DNA of 64,000 nucleotides from Sphingomonadales bacterium (lineage in GTDB: Bacteria; Pseudomonadota; Alphaproteobacteria; Sphingomonadales; Sphingomonadaceae). Under the pieces are notes generated by a model that was given only the letters and a program-made list of their open reading frames with translations, had not been told where the DNA came from and ran no database searches. Below are positions 46,987-56,532 of the stretch, one piece after another. The first letter of the stretch is position 1, and each line of letters opens with the position of its first letter. The position numbers and the translations under genes are program-made. The stretch spans positions 1 through 64,000 of the forward strand of contig JAFLDB010000012.1 of assembly GCA_017302615.1 (NCBI GenBank). Direction: 5' to 3'.

Positions 46987-47262
46987 CTATTCGAGTGCGC
47001 GATCGGGGCCGAGCCGGACAGTCGGCACGGCAAGAGCGCTGCCGAGCGCAAGGCGCAGCGGCAGCGGCGCATCGCGGCGCGAGGCTTCGGGTGCGGCGGC
47101 ATGATCCGCGGCCACTTCCACCGCGGCGGCTGCGCGCACGGCGGCGCGCTGGGTGACGACCGAACCGATCTCGGTATTGCCGCGCATCCGCGCTTCGGCA
47201 GGGGCGACCTGCGCGGCGATCCCTGCAAACAGGGCGAGGATGGCAAGGACAATCCGGTTCAT
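46987..47262 (-). CDS. Small hypothetical exported protein
   Basis: Protein of 91 residues starting MNRIVLAILALFAGIAAQVAPAEA, a signal peptide with a good cleavage site; ATG 47274 (MRPAMNRIV) is an alternative. The mature part is short, Ala/Arg-rich and without recognised motifs. It lies 94 bp upstream of secA on the same strand. The gene call depends mostly on the signal peptide; a non-coding stretch is possible. Confidence 0.5.
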   Translation of the reverse strand: MNRIVLAILALFAGIAAQVAPAEARMRGNTEIGSVVTQRAAVRAAAAVEVAADHAAAPEASRRDAPLPLRLALGSALAVPTVRLGPDRALE

Positions 47263-47366
47263 TGCAGGGCGCATATATGCCGCGCCTGCCTTAACGTCCA
47301 GTGGACGGTGTTGATCTTGCCCCGGCAACCTGTTGTAACGGGGCAAACAGGGAGGGGTCCCCGATA

Positions 47367-48401
47367 ATGAGCAGTGAAACGGCAGCGCCGGCGGCGCACC
47401 ATCCGCGCATGTTCCAGCTTGATGGCCTGCGCGGCGTCGCGGCCTTCATGATCGTGTTCTACCACCTCGACATTGTCTACCGGATCGGCGGCCCGTTCCA
47501 GCGCGGCTACCTGTTCGTCGACCTGTTCTTCCTTCTGTCGGGCTTCGTCCTGGCGGTTTCGACCGAGAAGAAGCTCAACACCGGGATCGGTGCGTTCGAA
47601 TTTACCCGCGCGCGGTTTGTCCGGCTCTGGCCGCTGGTGGCAGTGGGCGCGGGCGTGGCGGTGGTGCGGGCCTTCGTGATCGGCCTGGCCGATCCGGTGA
47701 CGCTGCTGTGGTGGCTGCTGCTGGACCTGCTGATGATCCCCAGCCTGGCCGGCGCGGGGCCGTTCTACCGCTTCAACGGGCCGCAGTGGACACTGTTCTA
47801 CGAACTCCTCGCCAATTTCGTTCACGCGCTGGCGCTGAAGCGGGTTTCGACCCCGGCGATGCTGGCGCTGGCCGCGGTGATGGGGGGCTGGCTGGTCTAT
47901 ACCGTGAACCTCCATGGTTCCGACACGATGGGCGTCAACGCGCCGACCTGGGACACCTGGTGGCACGCCCTGCCCCGCGTCGGCTTTTCCTATGTGCTGG
48001 GCGTCTGGCTTGGCCGAAAGTACCGGGAGGGCCTGCGCACTCCCAGCCTGCCGTGGTGGGCCATGACGATCATCCCGGTGCTGGGGATCATGGCCGTACC
48101 TTACCTGCCGCTGGGCAAGGTGGCTGGCGATCTGGTCTTCGTCATGCTGTTCCTGCCGCCGGTGATGTGGCTGGTCGCCATGGCCCAGCCGCCGGCCTTC
48201 ATGAAGGCGCCGATGGAATGGCTCGGCAATTTCTCGCTGCCGCTCTACTGCGTCCACCTGACCGTGCTGGTGTGGATGAGCGAGGTTTTCGGGCGGACCA
48301 TGCCGGTCTGGATCTCGGCCGTGGTTGCCGCCTGCCTGCTGTCGTGGTTCTTCTCGAAAGTGGTGTCCTTCGCCAGCAAGCCGACCGTGGCGAAGGCCTG
48401 A
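47367..48401 (+). CDS. Acyltransferase 3 family membrane protein
   Basis: Inner-membrane protein of 344 residues with about ten hydrophobic helices. It starts LDGLRGVAAFMIVFYHLD (the His of the OafA/NodX group) and has RARFVRLWPLVAVG and GPQWTLFYELLANF, where Arg and Glu are conserved. Such proteins O-acetylate or acylate sugars of polysaccharides, lipids or membrane compounds. ATG 47367 has AGGGAGGGG upstream; the longer frame is dropped. No polysaccharide genes adjoin, so the substrate is unknown. Confidence 0.88.
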   Translation: MSSETAAPAAHHPRMFQLDGLRGVAAFMIVFYHLDIVYRIGGPFQRGYLFVDLFFLLSGFVLAVSTEKKLNTGIGAFEFTRARFVRLWPLVAVGAGVAVVRAFVIGLADPVTLLWWLLLDLLMIPSLAGAGPFYRFNGPQWTLFYELLANFVHALALKRVSTPAMLALAAVMGGWLVYTVNLHGSDTMGVNAPTWDTWWHALPRVGFSYVLGVWLGRKYREGLRTPSLPWWAMTIIPVLGIMAVPYLPLGKVAGDLVFVMLFLPPVMWLVAMAQPPAFMKAPMEWLGNFSLPLYCVHLTVLVWMSEVFGRTMPVWISAVVAACLLSWFFSKVVSFASKPTVAKA

Positions 48402-48420
48402 ACGCCAGCCCTCGATACAA

Positions 48421-48452
48421 GAAAGCCGCGCCTGCCCTGGGGCAAGCGCGGC
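48421..48452 (-). terminator. Terminator of hup
   Basis: GCCGCGC (48425-48431) pairs with GCGCGGC (48446-48452), with inner TGCCC/GGGCA pairing. On the minus strand it is followed by TTTCTT, fitting termination of the lon-hup direction. A second GC-rich hairpin (48462-48494) lies between it and the hup stop. Confidence 0.75.
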
Positions 48453-48497
48453 GATTCCTGCGACCCGGCCGCGAGGCGGTGCGGCCCGGGGGTCTGC

Positions 48498-48770
48498 TTA
48501 GTTGACGGCGTCCTTGAGGCCCTTGCCGGCCTTGAACTTCGGCTGCGACGAAGCCTTGATCTTCATCGGTTCGCCGGTGCGCGGGTTGCGGCCGGTCGAA
48601 GCCTTGCGCTTGGCAACCGAGAAGGTGCCGAAGCCGACGAGGCGCACTTCGTCGCCCTTCTTCAGAGCGCCGGTGATGGCGTCGAACACGCCTTCGACAG
48701 CCTTGGTGGCATCGTTCTTGGTGAGACCGCTGGCGTCGGCAACGGCGCTGATCAGATCGTTCTTGTTCAT
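48498..48770 (-). CDS. hup: HU family DNA-binding protein
   Basis: Histone-like protein of 90 residues that bends and compacts DNA. The whole HU pattern is present: MNKNDLISAVADASGLTKNDA at the start, VRLVGFGTFSV in the body, the DNA-grasping arm GRNPRTGEPM, and FKAGKGLKDAVN at the end. It lies 212 bp downstream of lon on the same strand, the lon-hupB order found across proteobacteria; HU is a known Lon substrate in E. coli. Confidence 0.96.
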   Translation of the reverse strand: MNKNDLISAVADASGLTKNDATKAVEGVFDAITGALKKGDEVRLVGFGTFSVAKRKASTGRNPRTGEPMKIKASSQPKFKAGKGLKDAVN

Positions 48771-48982
48771 CGTGGGAACCCCCTACCTTTCTTGTGTTTG
48801 GGAAACTTGTGATTCGCCTCTTAAGATCGGCGGAATTGAGCCGTTTTCCCGGCGGCTGTCAAAGCCAAACCGCTACGGAAACGGCAGATTATCCACGATT
48901 AACCGGGATTTTGGGGTCGGTCTGCCGATGCCGCAATGCAGCATCGGCAAAACCGCCGCGAATCGCTGCAATGCAGCAGGAA

Positions 48983-51397
48983 TCAGTGGGCCGTGGCCGA
49001 CCCCGCCGGAACGGATGCGGGTGCCCCCGGCTGGCTCGCCAGATCGTCCGCCTCGCTCCATTCGACCGGCTCCAGCGGCTGGGTCAGCGCCAGCTCCAGC
49101 ACCTGATCGACATGGGATACCGGAACGATCTCCAGCCCCTGCTTCACGTTGTCCGGAATCTCGGCCAGGTCCTTCACGTTCTCTTCCGGGATCAGCACCA
49201 GCTTGATCCCGCCGCGCAGGGCCGCGAGCAGCTTTTCCTTGAGGCCGCCGATCGCCAGTACCCGCCCGCGCAGCGTGACTTCGCCGGTCATGGCGACATC
49301 CTTGCGCACCGGAATGCCGGTCAGCGTCGATACGATCGAAGTGACCATGCCGATCCCCGCGCTCGGCCCATCCTTGGGCACGGCGCCTTCGGGCAAGTGG
49401 ATATGCACGTCCTTGCGGGCGATCAGGCTGGGCTTGATCCCATAGGACGGGCTGCGCGCCTTGACGAAGCTGAAAGCGGCCTGGACGCTTTCGTTCATCA
49501 CTTCGCCCAGCTTGCCGGTGGTCTTGATCCCGCCCTTGCCCGGCACGGTGACGCTTTCGATGGTCAGCAGTTCCCCGCCAACCGAAGTCCAGGCCAGGCC
49601 CGTGACGGCCCCCACCTGATGCTCTTCCTCGGCCACCCCGAAGCGGAACTTGCGCACGCCGGCGAAGTCGCCCAGGTTTTCCGGGGTAATCGTGACCGAA
49701 GTGGCCTTGCCTTCCAGAATCTGGCGCAGGCTCTTGCGGGCAAGCTTGGCGATCTCGCGCTCAAGCGTGCGGACCCCGGCTTCACGGGTGTAATAGCGGA
49801 TCAGGTCGCGCAGCCCCTCGGTGGTGAGGGCAAACTCGCTGGCCTTCAGCCCGTGGGCCTCGACCTGCTTGGCGATCAGGTGCCGTTCGGCAATCTCGAC
49901 CTTCTCGTCCTCGGTATAGCCTTCCAGCCGGATGATCTCCATCCGGTCCAGCAGTGGCTGCGGCAGGTTGAGGCTGTTCGCCGTGCAGACGAACATCACG
50001 TCCGACAGATCGTAATCCAGCTCCAGGTAGTGGTCCTGGAACTTGGCGTTCTGTTCCGGATCGAGCACTTCGAGCAGCGCCGACGCCGGATCGCCGCGGA
50101 AGTCCTGGCCCAGCTTGTCGATCTCATCCAGCAGGAACAGCGGGTTGCTGGTTCCGGCCTTCTTCAGGTTGGAAATGATCTTGCCCGGCAGCGAACCGAT
50201 ATAGGTGCGGCGGTGGCCGCGAATTTCGGCTTCATCCCGCACGCCGCCCAGCGACTGGCGGATGAATTCGCGCCCGGTCGCCTTGGCGATCGACTTGCCA
50301 AGCGAGGTCTTGCCCACGCCCGGCGGGCCGACGAGGCACAGGATTGGACCCTTCAGCTTGTTGGTGCGCGCCTGCACGGCCAGATACTCGACGATCCGGT
50401 CCTTGACCTTGTCGAGCGCGTAGTGATCCGCATCCAGCACGGCCTGGGCCGCGTGGATGTCCTTCTTCAGCTTGCTGCGCTTGCCCCACGGCAGGCCCAG
50501 CAGCACGTCGAGATAGTTGCGGATCACGGTCGCTTCCGCGCTCATCGGCTGCATCGACTTCAGCTTCTTGAGCTCGGCATTGGCCTTGGCGCGGGCTTCT
50601 TTCGACAGCTTGAGCTTGTCGATCTTTTCCTGCAGCTCGGCGATCTCGTTCGCTTCGCCGTCCTCGCCGCCGCCCAGTTCCGACTGGATCGCCTTGAGCT
50701 GCTCGTTGAGGTAGTACTCGCGCTGGGTCTTTTCCATCTGCCGCTTCACGCGGCCGCGGATCCGGCGCTCCACCTGCAGCACGCCCAGCTCCCCTTCCAT
50801 GAAGGAATAGGCCATTTCCAGCCGCTTCAGGGGATCGGCCTCGCTCAGCATGGCCTGCTTGTCGGCCACCTTGGTCTGGATATGGGCGGCCACCGTATCG
50901 GCCAGCACCGCCGCATCGACCATCTCGGCCAGGTTCTCACCCGCTTCGGCCGGCAGCTTCTTGTTGAGCTTGGCATATTCGCCAAACGTCTCGACCACCT
51001 GGCGCATCATCGCGGCAACCTCGTTGCCCGAAACGCTGACCGGTTCGACCGGCTGGACCTGGGCCACGACCAGTTCGCCCTGGGCGGCCTGTTCGACCCG
51101 CAGCGTTTCCAGGCTGGCGCGCTGGCGCGCCTCGACCAGCACGCGCACGGTGCCATCCGGCAGCTTGAGCAGCTGGAGCACGGTGGCGATCACGCCGATA
51201 TCGTACAGATCGTCCTCGGCCGGATCGTCGCAGCCGGGATCAAGCTGGGCGAGCAGGAAGATGTCCTTGTCGCCCTCGGCGGCCATCGCCGCTTCCAGAG
51301 CGGCAACGGACTTGTCACGCCCCACGAACAGCGGGACGACCATGCCGGGAAACACGACAATGTCGCGCAGCGGCAGCAGGGGAAGCAGTTTCGTCAT
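48983..51397 (-). CDS. lon: ATP-dependent protease Lon
   Basis: Cytosolic AAA+ protease of 804 residues. It has the N-terminal substrate domain ([20 protein letters not shown]), a coiled-coil middle, an ATPase with Walker [14 protein letters not shown] near 355-365 and Walker B FLLDEIDK, and the protease domain with Ser679 in [10 protein letters not shown] and Lys720 in GGLKEKL, the catalytic dyad. Start [10 protein letters not shown] at 51397; the 527-codon extension upstream is antisense to the amidohydrolase and is rejected. No obvious sigma-32 promoter was found upstream. Confidence 0.98.
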   Translation of the reverse strand: MTKLLPLLPLRDIVVFPGMVVPLFVGRDKSVAALEAAMAAEGDKDIFLLAQLDPGCDDPAEDDLYDIGVIATVLQLLKLPDGTVRVLVEARQRASLETLRVEQAAQGELVVAQVQPVEPVSVSGNEVAAMMRQVVETFGEYAKLNKKLPAEAGENLAEMVDAAVLADTVAAHIQTKVADKQAMLSEADPLKRLEMAYSFMEGELGVLQVERRIRGRVKRQMEKTQREYYLNEQLKAIQSELGGGEDGEANEIAELQEKIDKLKLSKEARAKANAELKKLKSMQPMSAEATVIRNYLDVLLGLPWGKRSKLKKDIHAAQAVLDADHYALDKVKDRIVEYLAVQARTNKLKGPILCLVGPPGVGKTSLGKSIAKATGREFIRQSLGGVRDEAEIRGHRRTYIGSLPGKIISNLKKAGTSNPLFLLDEIDKLGQDFRGDPASALLEVLDPEQNAKFQDHYLELDYDLSDVMFVCTANSLNLPQPLLDRMEIIRLEGYTEDEKVEIAERHLIAKQVEAHGLKASEFALTTEGLRDLIRYYTREAGVRTLEREIAKLARKSLRQILEGKATSVTITPENLGDFAGVRKFRFGVAEEEHQVGAVTGLAWTSVGGELLTIESVTVPGKGGIKTTGKLGEVMNESVQAAFSFVKARSPSYGIKPSLIARKDVHIHLPEGAVPKDGPSAGIGMVTSIVSTLTGIPVRKDVAMTGEVTLRGRVLAIGGLKEKLLAALRGGIKLVLIPEENVKDLAEIPDNVKQGLEIVPVSHVDQVLELALTQPLEPVEWSEADDLASQPGAPASVPAGSATAH

Positions 51398-51586
51398 AGT
51401 TCCGTCCAATCGGCGGCAAGAATGCCGCCATGCGGGTGAATCCCGCCCTTGTTCCCGGATATGGGCATCCCCTGCCCGCCGTGCAATGGCCCCTGCCCTT
51501 CTGGGCTGTGGATGGCCGCCCGGTTGCCAATCCGCGTCGCGAACCGCACAGTGGGTGAAACGAAAGCAACAGGGATTCGCCAAATC

Positions 51587-52909
51587 ATGCGCAAACTGAC
51601 CATCGCCGCCCTTGCCGGGGCCCTGGCCCTGAGTGTTCCCGCCATCTCCGCCGCGACCGATGGCGCCGCCCCCGCGCCCAAGCTGACGGTGATCACCGCC
51701 GCGCGCTATCTTGACGTTGTGACGGGCAAATATGTCGAGAACCCGGCGATCTTCGTCGGCGCCGATGGCCGGATCACGTCGATCGCCGATGCCCGCACGG
51801 TCAAGTGGGGCGCGGACGTCAAGCACATCGACATGGGCGGCAAGACCCTGCTGCCTGGCCTGATCGACATGCACGTCCACCTGGATGGACCGGCCGACAT
51901 CGGCGGCTATCGCGGGCTGGAATTCACCGACAGCTTCTTCTCGATGACTGCGGTGGGCAATGGCCGGGCCATGCTCGACGCGGGCTTCACCACCGTGCGC
52001 AATGTCGGCTCTGACAATCGCAACGACATCGGCCTGAAGCAGGCGATCTCGGCTGGCTACGTGATCGGGCCGCGGATCGTTCCGGCCGGCTATGCCCTGG
52101 GCGCGACCGGCGGGCACTGCGATTCCACCTTCCTCCCTCCCTCGCTGGAAAAGGCCGGCAAGGAAGAAGGGATCGGCGATACGCCAGATGAACTGCGCTA
52201 TCAGGTGCGCCGCCAGCGCAAGTTCGGTTCCGAAGTGATCAAGGTCTGCGCCACCGGCGGGGTGTTCAGCCGCAATACCGAGCCGGGCCAGCAGCAGGTG
52301 CCCGAGAACGAACTGCGCGCGATTGTCTCCGAAGCGGAAATGTGGGGCCTGAAGGTCGCCGCCCATGCCCACGGCGCGGCCGGCATCAAGGCGGCGATCC
52401 GCGCCGGGATCGACACCATCGAACACGCCAGCCTGGTCGACGATGAAGGGATCAAGCTGGCCGCGACCAGGACCAAGCCGGTGTGGTTCTCGATGGATAT
52501 CTACAACACCGAATACACCCAGTCCGAAGGCAAGAAGAACGGCGTGCTGGAAGACAACCTGCGCAAGGATCGCGAAGTGGCCCAGATCCAGCGCGACAAC
52601 TTCCGCAAGGCCTTCAAGGCCGGGGTGAAGATGGTGTTCGGATCGGACGCCGGGGTGATGCCGCACGGCCTGGTCGGCCGCCAGTTCGCGGTGATGGTGC
52701 AATACGGCATGGGCCCGCTCGACGCGATCCGCGCCGCGACGCTCAACGCCGCGCAGGCGCTGGGCTGGGAAGCCAACGTCGGCACCATCGCCGTCGGCCG
52801 CTATGCCGATTTCGTGGCGGTGGACGGCGATCCGCTGGTCAACGTGCGCGAACTCGAGGATGTTGACGGGGTGATCAAGGGCGGCGTGGTGATCGAGCGG
52901 GCGCGGTGA
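51587..52909 (+). CDS. Exported metal-dependent amidohydrolase
   Basis: Protein of 440 residues with signal peptide MRKLTIAALAGALALSVPAISA, so periplasmic. The amidohydrolase barrel shows HVHLDG after LLPGLIDM, the bridging Lys in VIKVCATGG, AAHAHGAAG, TIEHASLVDD and the metal-site Asp in FGSDAGVMPHG. It groups with imidazolonepropionase-like and Xaa-Pro dipeptidase-type enzymes, often cleaving dipeptides or cyclic imides. The next gene overlaps by four bases (GTGA). Confidence 0.88.
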   Translation: MRKLTIAALAGALALSVPAISAATDGAAPAPKLTVITAARYLDVVTGKYVENPAIFVGADGRITSIADARTVKWGADVKHIDMGGKTLLPGLIDMHVHLDGPADIGGYRGLEFTDSFFSMTAVGNGRAMLDAGFTTVRNVGSDNRNDIGLKQAISAGYVIGPRIVPAGYALGATGGHCDSTFLPPSLEKAGKEEGIGDTPDELRYQVRRQRKFGSEVIKVCATGGVFSRNTEPGQQQVPENELRAIVSEAEMWGLKVAAHAHGAAGIKAAIRAGIDTIEHASLVDDEGIKLAATRTKPVWFSMDIYNTEYTQSEGKKNGVLEDNLRKDREVAQIQRDNFRKAFKAGVKMVFGSDAGVMPHGLVGRQFAVMVQYGMGPLDAIRAATLNAAQALGWEANVGTIAVGRYADFVAVDGDPLVNVRELEDVDGVIKGGVVIERAR

Positions 52910-53355
52910 AGCAACGCTCCCGCCTGAAAGGTGCAATCGCCGCCTGCTGGAAGGCGGCGATCTTTTCGGGCGGTCCATTCCTGCTGCTGACGCTACCGCT
53001 GGGTGCCTACCTGACCGGCGATTGCCCGACGAACCCGCGAATGTGCGTCACCGGCCCCTTGCTGATGATCGGCCCGCTGCTGATCGCCTTCCTGACTATC
53101 GTGGCAGGATTTCTGCTGATCGGATTCCCGGTTTCGCAAAGGCTGAAGCGCAGCGGGCGCGCCACACCGGGCAATCTGGCCTGGATCGGCGGCATCACCG
53201 GGGGCCTGCTGATGCTGGCCTTTACCCTTTTGGCGGATGGCTACTGGCCGGCCGTGCTGCTTCCGTCCGGCATCATCGGCGGAGCAATTGCCGGCCACCA
53301 ATGGGGCGAAGTGCTGGCCCGCGATCATGCGGAACGCACTTCGGTGCCTCGATAG
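52906..53355 (+). CDS. Hypothetical four-helix membrane protein
   Basis: Protein of 149 residues starting at GTG 52906, overlapping the amidohydrolase stop. Four hydrophobic stretches (FLLLTLPLGAYL, LLMIGPLLIAFLTIVAGFLLI, LAWIGGITGGLLMLAFTLLA, AVLLPSGIIGGAIAG) suggest an integral inner-membrane protein, with two Cys in an early loop (GDCPTNPRMCV). No family recognised. Translational coupling suggests it goes with the amidohydrolase. Confidence 0.68.
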   Translation: MKQRSRLKGAIAACWKAAIFSGGPFLLLTLPLGAYLTGDCPTNPRMCVTGPLLMIGPLLIAFLTIVAGFLLIGFPVSQRLKRSGRATPGNLAWIGGITGGLLMLAFTLLADGYWPAVLLPSGIIGGAIAGHQWGEVLARDHAERTSVPR

Positions 53356-53414
53356 CATCTGGCTGGGCGTTCTGCTGAAGCCGGCACTTGGCCGAATTCA
53401 GCAGCGCCTGACCC

Positions 53415-53753
53415 TCACATCCCCGGCAGCTTGAAGCCCGGGGTCAGGCCCATGCCGCCCTGCATCTTGGTCATTTCGGCATTGCTGACCTGATCAGCCT
53501 TGGCCCGCGCATCGTTGAAGGCGGCGGCGATCAGGTCTTCGAGGATGCCCTTTTCGGCCTTGTCCATCAGGCTGTCATCGATCGCCACGCCGATGATCCG
53601 GCCCTTGGCCGTGGCGCGGATCTTGACCAGACCGCCGCCGGCCACGCCTTCGACTTCCATCGCGTCGAGCTTGCCCTGCATTTCGGTCATCTGCTTCTGG
53701 ATGGTCTCGGCAGCTTGTTGCGCGGCCTTGAGCATCTCTTCCATCGACTTCAC
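53415..53753 (-). CDS. YbaB/EbfC nucleoid-associated protein
   Basis: DNA-binding protein of 112 residues, family YbaB/EbfC, a dimeric tweezer-shaped nucleoid protein. The helix MEEMLKAAQQAAETIQKQMTEMQ, the GGGLVKIRATAKGRIIGVAIDD strand region and the final Met/Gly-rich tail (NAEMTKMQGGMGLTPG) are characteristic. GTG at 53753 is preferred since GGAG lies eight bases upstream inside dnaX; ATG 53744 is the alternative. It follows dnaX by four bases, the conserved dnaX-ybaB order. Confidence 0.94.
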   Translation of the reverse strand: MKSMEEMLKAAQQAAETIQKQMTEMQGKLDAMEVEGVAGGGLVKIRATAKGRIIGVAIDDSLMDKAEKGILEDLIAAAFNDARAKADQVSNAEMTKMQGGMGLTPGFKLPGM

Positions 53754-53757
53754 GGTG

Positions 53758-55524
53758 CTATCTCCAGTTCTTGCCGCCCTGGGCCACGCGGGCATCCGGG
53801 CTTTCGTCAATCAGTTCGGCCTGGGGGAAGGCGGCAAAGGCCGCTTCGACCAGCGGGTCCTTGAGCAGGGCCGCGCGGGCGGCGTCCTTCTCGGCGTCCC
53901 TGGCTTCCTTCAGGCTGGGCGCGGCATCGCCCTCGGCACGGGTCACCTGCCAGCGTTCGCCCGTGGCGCGCAGCAGCGCATCGCGCAGTTCCGCCGTCGC
54001 ATCGCCCGGATAGCCGGGGACCAGGGCATAGGTCAGCTCGCCCGGCGCGAGCGCGATCACCCGCACCCAATCGTGCATCACCTGCGCCAGCCGCAGCTGC
54101 CCGCTCTGTTCCACCTGCTCGACCAGCCCGGCCCAGTCGAGCGCTTGCGGCGCGGCGACGGGCGTCGCGGCAGCGGCATCGCCCGCCGGAGCCGCAGCCG
54201 GCCCGCGCGCGGCGAGGGCTTCCAACTGCTTCACCAGCGAGCCCGGATCGGGCAGGTCGGCCGCATGCTGGACGCGCAGCAGTGCCATCTTGGCCGCAAC
54301 CAGCGGATCGGGCGCGCCGCGCACCTCGTCATGGCCCTTCAGCAGCAATTGCCACAGCCGGTGCAACTGGGCCGCGGTCAGCCGCTCGGCCCAGTCCGAG
54401 ATACTGGCGCGTTCATCCTCGGACACGGCATCGACCGCACCCTTGCCCAGCTGGGCCAGCGCGATCCGGTGGGTCAGGTCCATGGCCGTGCGCAGCAGCG
54501 CCAGCGGCTCCACCCCCAGGGCGAATTGCTGGTCGATCAGGTCGAGCAGGCCCGCCCCGTCGCCGCCCAGCAGCGCGGCAAAGAGCCGGCGCTGGGCGCT
54601 CTTGTCGGCCAGGCCCAGCATGTCGCGGACCTGGGCGGCGGTGACCCGCCCTTCCCCGCCCAGATCGGCATGGGCAATCGCCTGGTCGAGGATCGACAGG
54701 CCATCGCGGACCGAGCCCTCAGCGGCGGCGGCGATCATCGCCAGCGCCTCGTCCTCGGCCTCCACCCCTTCCTTGCCGCAGATCATCGCGAAATGATCCT
54801 TGAGCAGCGGGGCCGGAATGCGCCGCAGGTCAAACCGCTGGCAGCGCGACAGCACCGTGACCGGCAGCTTCTCGACCTCGGTCGTGGCGAACAGGAACTT
54901 CACATGGGCCGGCGGCTCTTCCAGCGTCTTGAGCAGCGCGTTGAAAGCGTTGCGGCTGAGCATGTGGACTTCGTCGATGATGTAGATCTTGTAGCGCGCC
55001 GATACGGCGGCATAGCGCACCGCCTCGATGATCTCGCGCACGTCGTCGACGCCGGTGTGGCTGGCGGCGTCCATTTCGATCACGTCGATATGTCGCCCCT
55101 CGGCAATCGCCTGGCACGGCTCGCACTGGCCGCAGGGGTCGATGGTCGGCCCGCCCTGCCCGTCCGGGCCGATGCAGTTCAGCGCCTTGGCGATCAGCCG
55201 CGCGGTGGAGGTTTTGCCGACCCCGCGAATGCCGGTCATCAGAAAGGCATGGGCCAGCCGGTCGCGCTTGATCGCATTGGCCAGGGTCTGGACCATGGCT
55301 TCCTGTCCGATCAGTTCGGCAAAGGTCTGCGAGCGGTATTTGCGGGCGAGCACGCGGTAAGGCTGCGCCGGGGCAGCCTGAACCGCCGGAGCGGGCGCGG
55401 GCGGCGCAGGAGCAGCCGGTTCGGGCGCACCGAACATCGATTCCTGCCCGGCCGCCTCCAGCTCGGCAGCGGACGGCGCGTCGTCGTCAGGCTCGTCGCC
55501 GTAGGGATCGGGGGAATCGGACAT
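53758..55524 (-). CDS. dnaX: DNA polymerase III subunits gamma/tau
   Basis: Clamp-loader ATPase of 588 residues. The AAA+ region has Walker A GIRGVGKTSTAR near residue 100, the zinc-binding Cys cluster (CGQCEPCQ, about 132-139 with an earlier Cys), the KIYIIDEVHML Walker B and the Arg-finger region VLSRCQRF. The C-terminal third is Ala-rich and carries the tau-type tail. An N-terminal Pro/Ala/Asp extension of about 60 residues precedes the family core, common in sphingomonads. I did not see an obvious frameshift signal for a separate gamma form. Confidence 0.95.
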   Translation of the reverse strand: MSDSPDPYGDEPDDDAPSAAELEAAGQESMFGAPEPAAPAPPAPAPAVQAAPAQPYRVLARKYRSQTFAELIGQEAMVQTLANAIKRDRLAHAFLMTGIRGVGKTSTARLIAKALNCIGPDGQGGPTIDPCGQCEPCQAIAEGRHIDVIEMDAASHTGVDDVREIIEAVRYAAVSARYKIYIIDEVHMLSRNAFNALLKTLEEPPAHVKFLFATTEVEKLPVTVLSRCQRFDLRRIPAPLLKDHFAMICGKEGVEAEDEALAMIAAAAEGSVRDGLSILDQAIAHADLGGEGRVTAAQVRDMLGLADKSAQRRLFAALLGGDGAGLLDLIDQQFALGVEPLALLRTAMDLTHRIALAQLGKGAVDAVSEDERASISDWAERLTAAQLHRLWQLLLKGHDEVRGAPDPLVAAKMALLRVQHAADLPDPGSLVKQLEALAARGPAAAPAGDAAAATPVAAPQALDWAGLVEQVEQSGQLRLAQVMHDWVRVIALAPGELTYALVPGYPGDATAELRDALLRATGERWQVTRAEGDAAPSLKEARDAEKDAARAALLKDPLVEAAFAAFPQAELIDESPDARVAQGGKNWR

Positions 55525-55555
55525 GGGCTGATCGTAGAAGCAATTGGCCGTAAAG

Positions 55556-56029
55556 TCACACCGACAGGAGCTTCGGCGGCAATTGTCTGACGACTTCGAT
55601 CACCGGGTCGTTCTGGGCGATGAATTCAACCCAGTGTTCGCCCGTCGCAACAACCCACGTTGGCCGATCAGAGTTCATCATGCTGCTAACGGATTTGTGC
55701 AGCGCGCTGCCGGTCAGGCGAAAGGTTCGGCCGGAATCGCATTCATCGGAGTTGATCGGCCAGGGAATGTCACGCTCGTTGTAGAGCGAAACCTCACGGG
55801 CATCGCTTCGCACCAGATAAACCGTGCCATCAACCTCGTTGAAAACGTAAATTTCGCAGCTGGCCGGCCCGGCCCATTCGCCAAGCTCCCAAAACTGCCC
55901 GTTCCGCTTCGAAACCCAAGATGTGCAAGGCACATCCACCCGCACGATGTGCAAATCGTCTGGATTGCCATGGGAGAATGGCGTGATCCAGGATGTCGCG
56001 ACGACCGGTGCATCAGGTGTGGCGTTCAT
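55556..56029 (-). CDS. Orphan hypothetical protein between ffs and dnaX
   Basis: Protein of 157 residues without a recognised family. It contains many aromatic and charged residues (WVSKRNGQFWELGEWAGP, CEIYVFNEVDGTVYLV, WVVATGEHWVEF) and has no signal peptide or membrane helix. By eye its base composition is lower in GC and less biased at third positions than its neighbours. It sits between the 4.5S RNA gene and dnaX, which are usually adjacent, 31 bp before the dnaX start. It looks like an acquired single gene; function unknown. Confidence 0.65.
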   Translation of the reverse strand: MNATPDAPVVATSWITPFSHGNPDDLHIVRVDVPCTSWVSKRNGQFWELGEWAGPASCEIYVFNEVDGTVYLVRSDAREVSLYNERDIPWPINSDECDSGRTFRLTGSALHKSVSSMMNSDRPTWVVATGEHWVEFIAQNDPVIEVVRQLPPKLLSV

Positions 56030-56042
56030 CCGGGAAGTCTAA

Positions 56043-56130
56043 GGAGCCGGCCGACCCGCCGCAACCCGTTGTGGCTGCTTCCTTCCGGACCTGACCAGGT
56101 TGGCGAGCGCAAACGTCCGACCGACTCCCG
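56043..56130 (-). ncRNA. ffs: Small (4.5S-type) signal recognition particle RNA
   Basis: The minus strand carries the conserved SRP domain IV: GGTCAGGTCCGGAAGGAAGC, with the Ffh-binding GGAA-type loop and symmetric bulge. The ends GGAGTCGG (from 56128) and CCGGCTCC (to 56043) pair with one G-U. The RNA with Ffh targets nascent membrane proteins. Location beside dnaX is the usual one. Ends are set by the terminal stem. Confidence 0.93.
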
Positions 56131-56135
56131 GCGGC

Positions 56136-56354
56136 GCATATGGCGAGGCTGTCGCGTTTACGCAAGTCCGACTCGGCATTGCGGGGTATTGTTGCGAATG
56201 ACTCGCTCTGATGGGGGCAGTCTTTGGGATCATCCCTGCAGGATGAAACCGGGAAGCGGGTTCTGCTGCTGTCTCACAGCGCGACCCAGACATTCAGTGG
56301 GCCCGCTTCCTTTTCTGTCCACCTTTGCCAGAACACAAGCAGAGCCTGTCCATG
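56136..56354. other. Intergenic DNA upstream of ffs
   Basis: This 219-bp stretch should hold the ffs promoter: on the minus strand TTGCGT and TATGCG are about 20 bases apart just upstream, a weak match. Otherwise I see no gene, hairpin or repeat in it. Confidence 0.5.
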
Positions 56355-56496
56355 CCCGTCACCCTGAACTTGTTTCAGGGTCCAACGTGCGTCTGGTCCT
56401 TGGCTTGCCGGAAACGGGCAAACCTTGCGGTTGGCTCTTGCTGCCGAACGCAGGGTGAAAGGCCCCATGGACCCTGAAACAAGTTCAGGGTGACGG
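56355..56496. repeat. Inverted repeat with CACCCTGAACTTGTTTCAGGG arms
   Basis: Near-perfect arms of about 29 bases (56355-56384 and 56468-56496), each containing CCTGAACTTGTTTCAGGG or its complement, flank about 83 bases. It is unrelated to the other repeats here, with internal symmetry of each arm as in REP-type units. No coding potential inside. Confidence 0.85.
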
Positions 56497-56532
56497 CTCG
56501 CTCCGGGAGGGACCCGAAGACCCCGATTATCC

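Noticed and set aside
48794..51439. 881-codon open frame opposite lon
   Set aside because: Antisense shadow of lon with no motif, signal or ribosome binding site.
51398..52978. N-terminal extension of lon by 527 codons
   Set aside because: It is antisense to the amidohydrolase, and Lon normally begins at [10 protein letters not shown].
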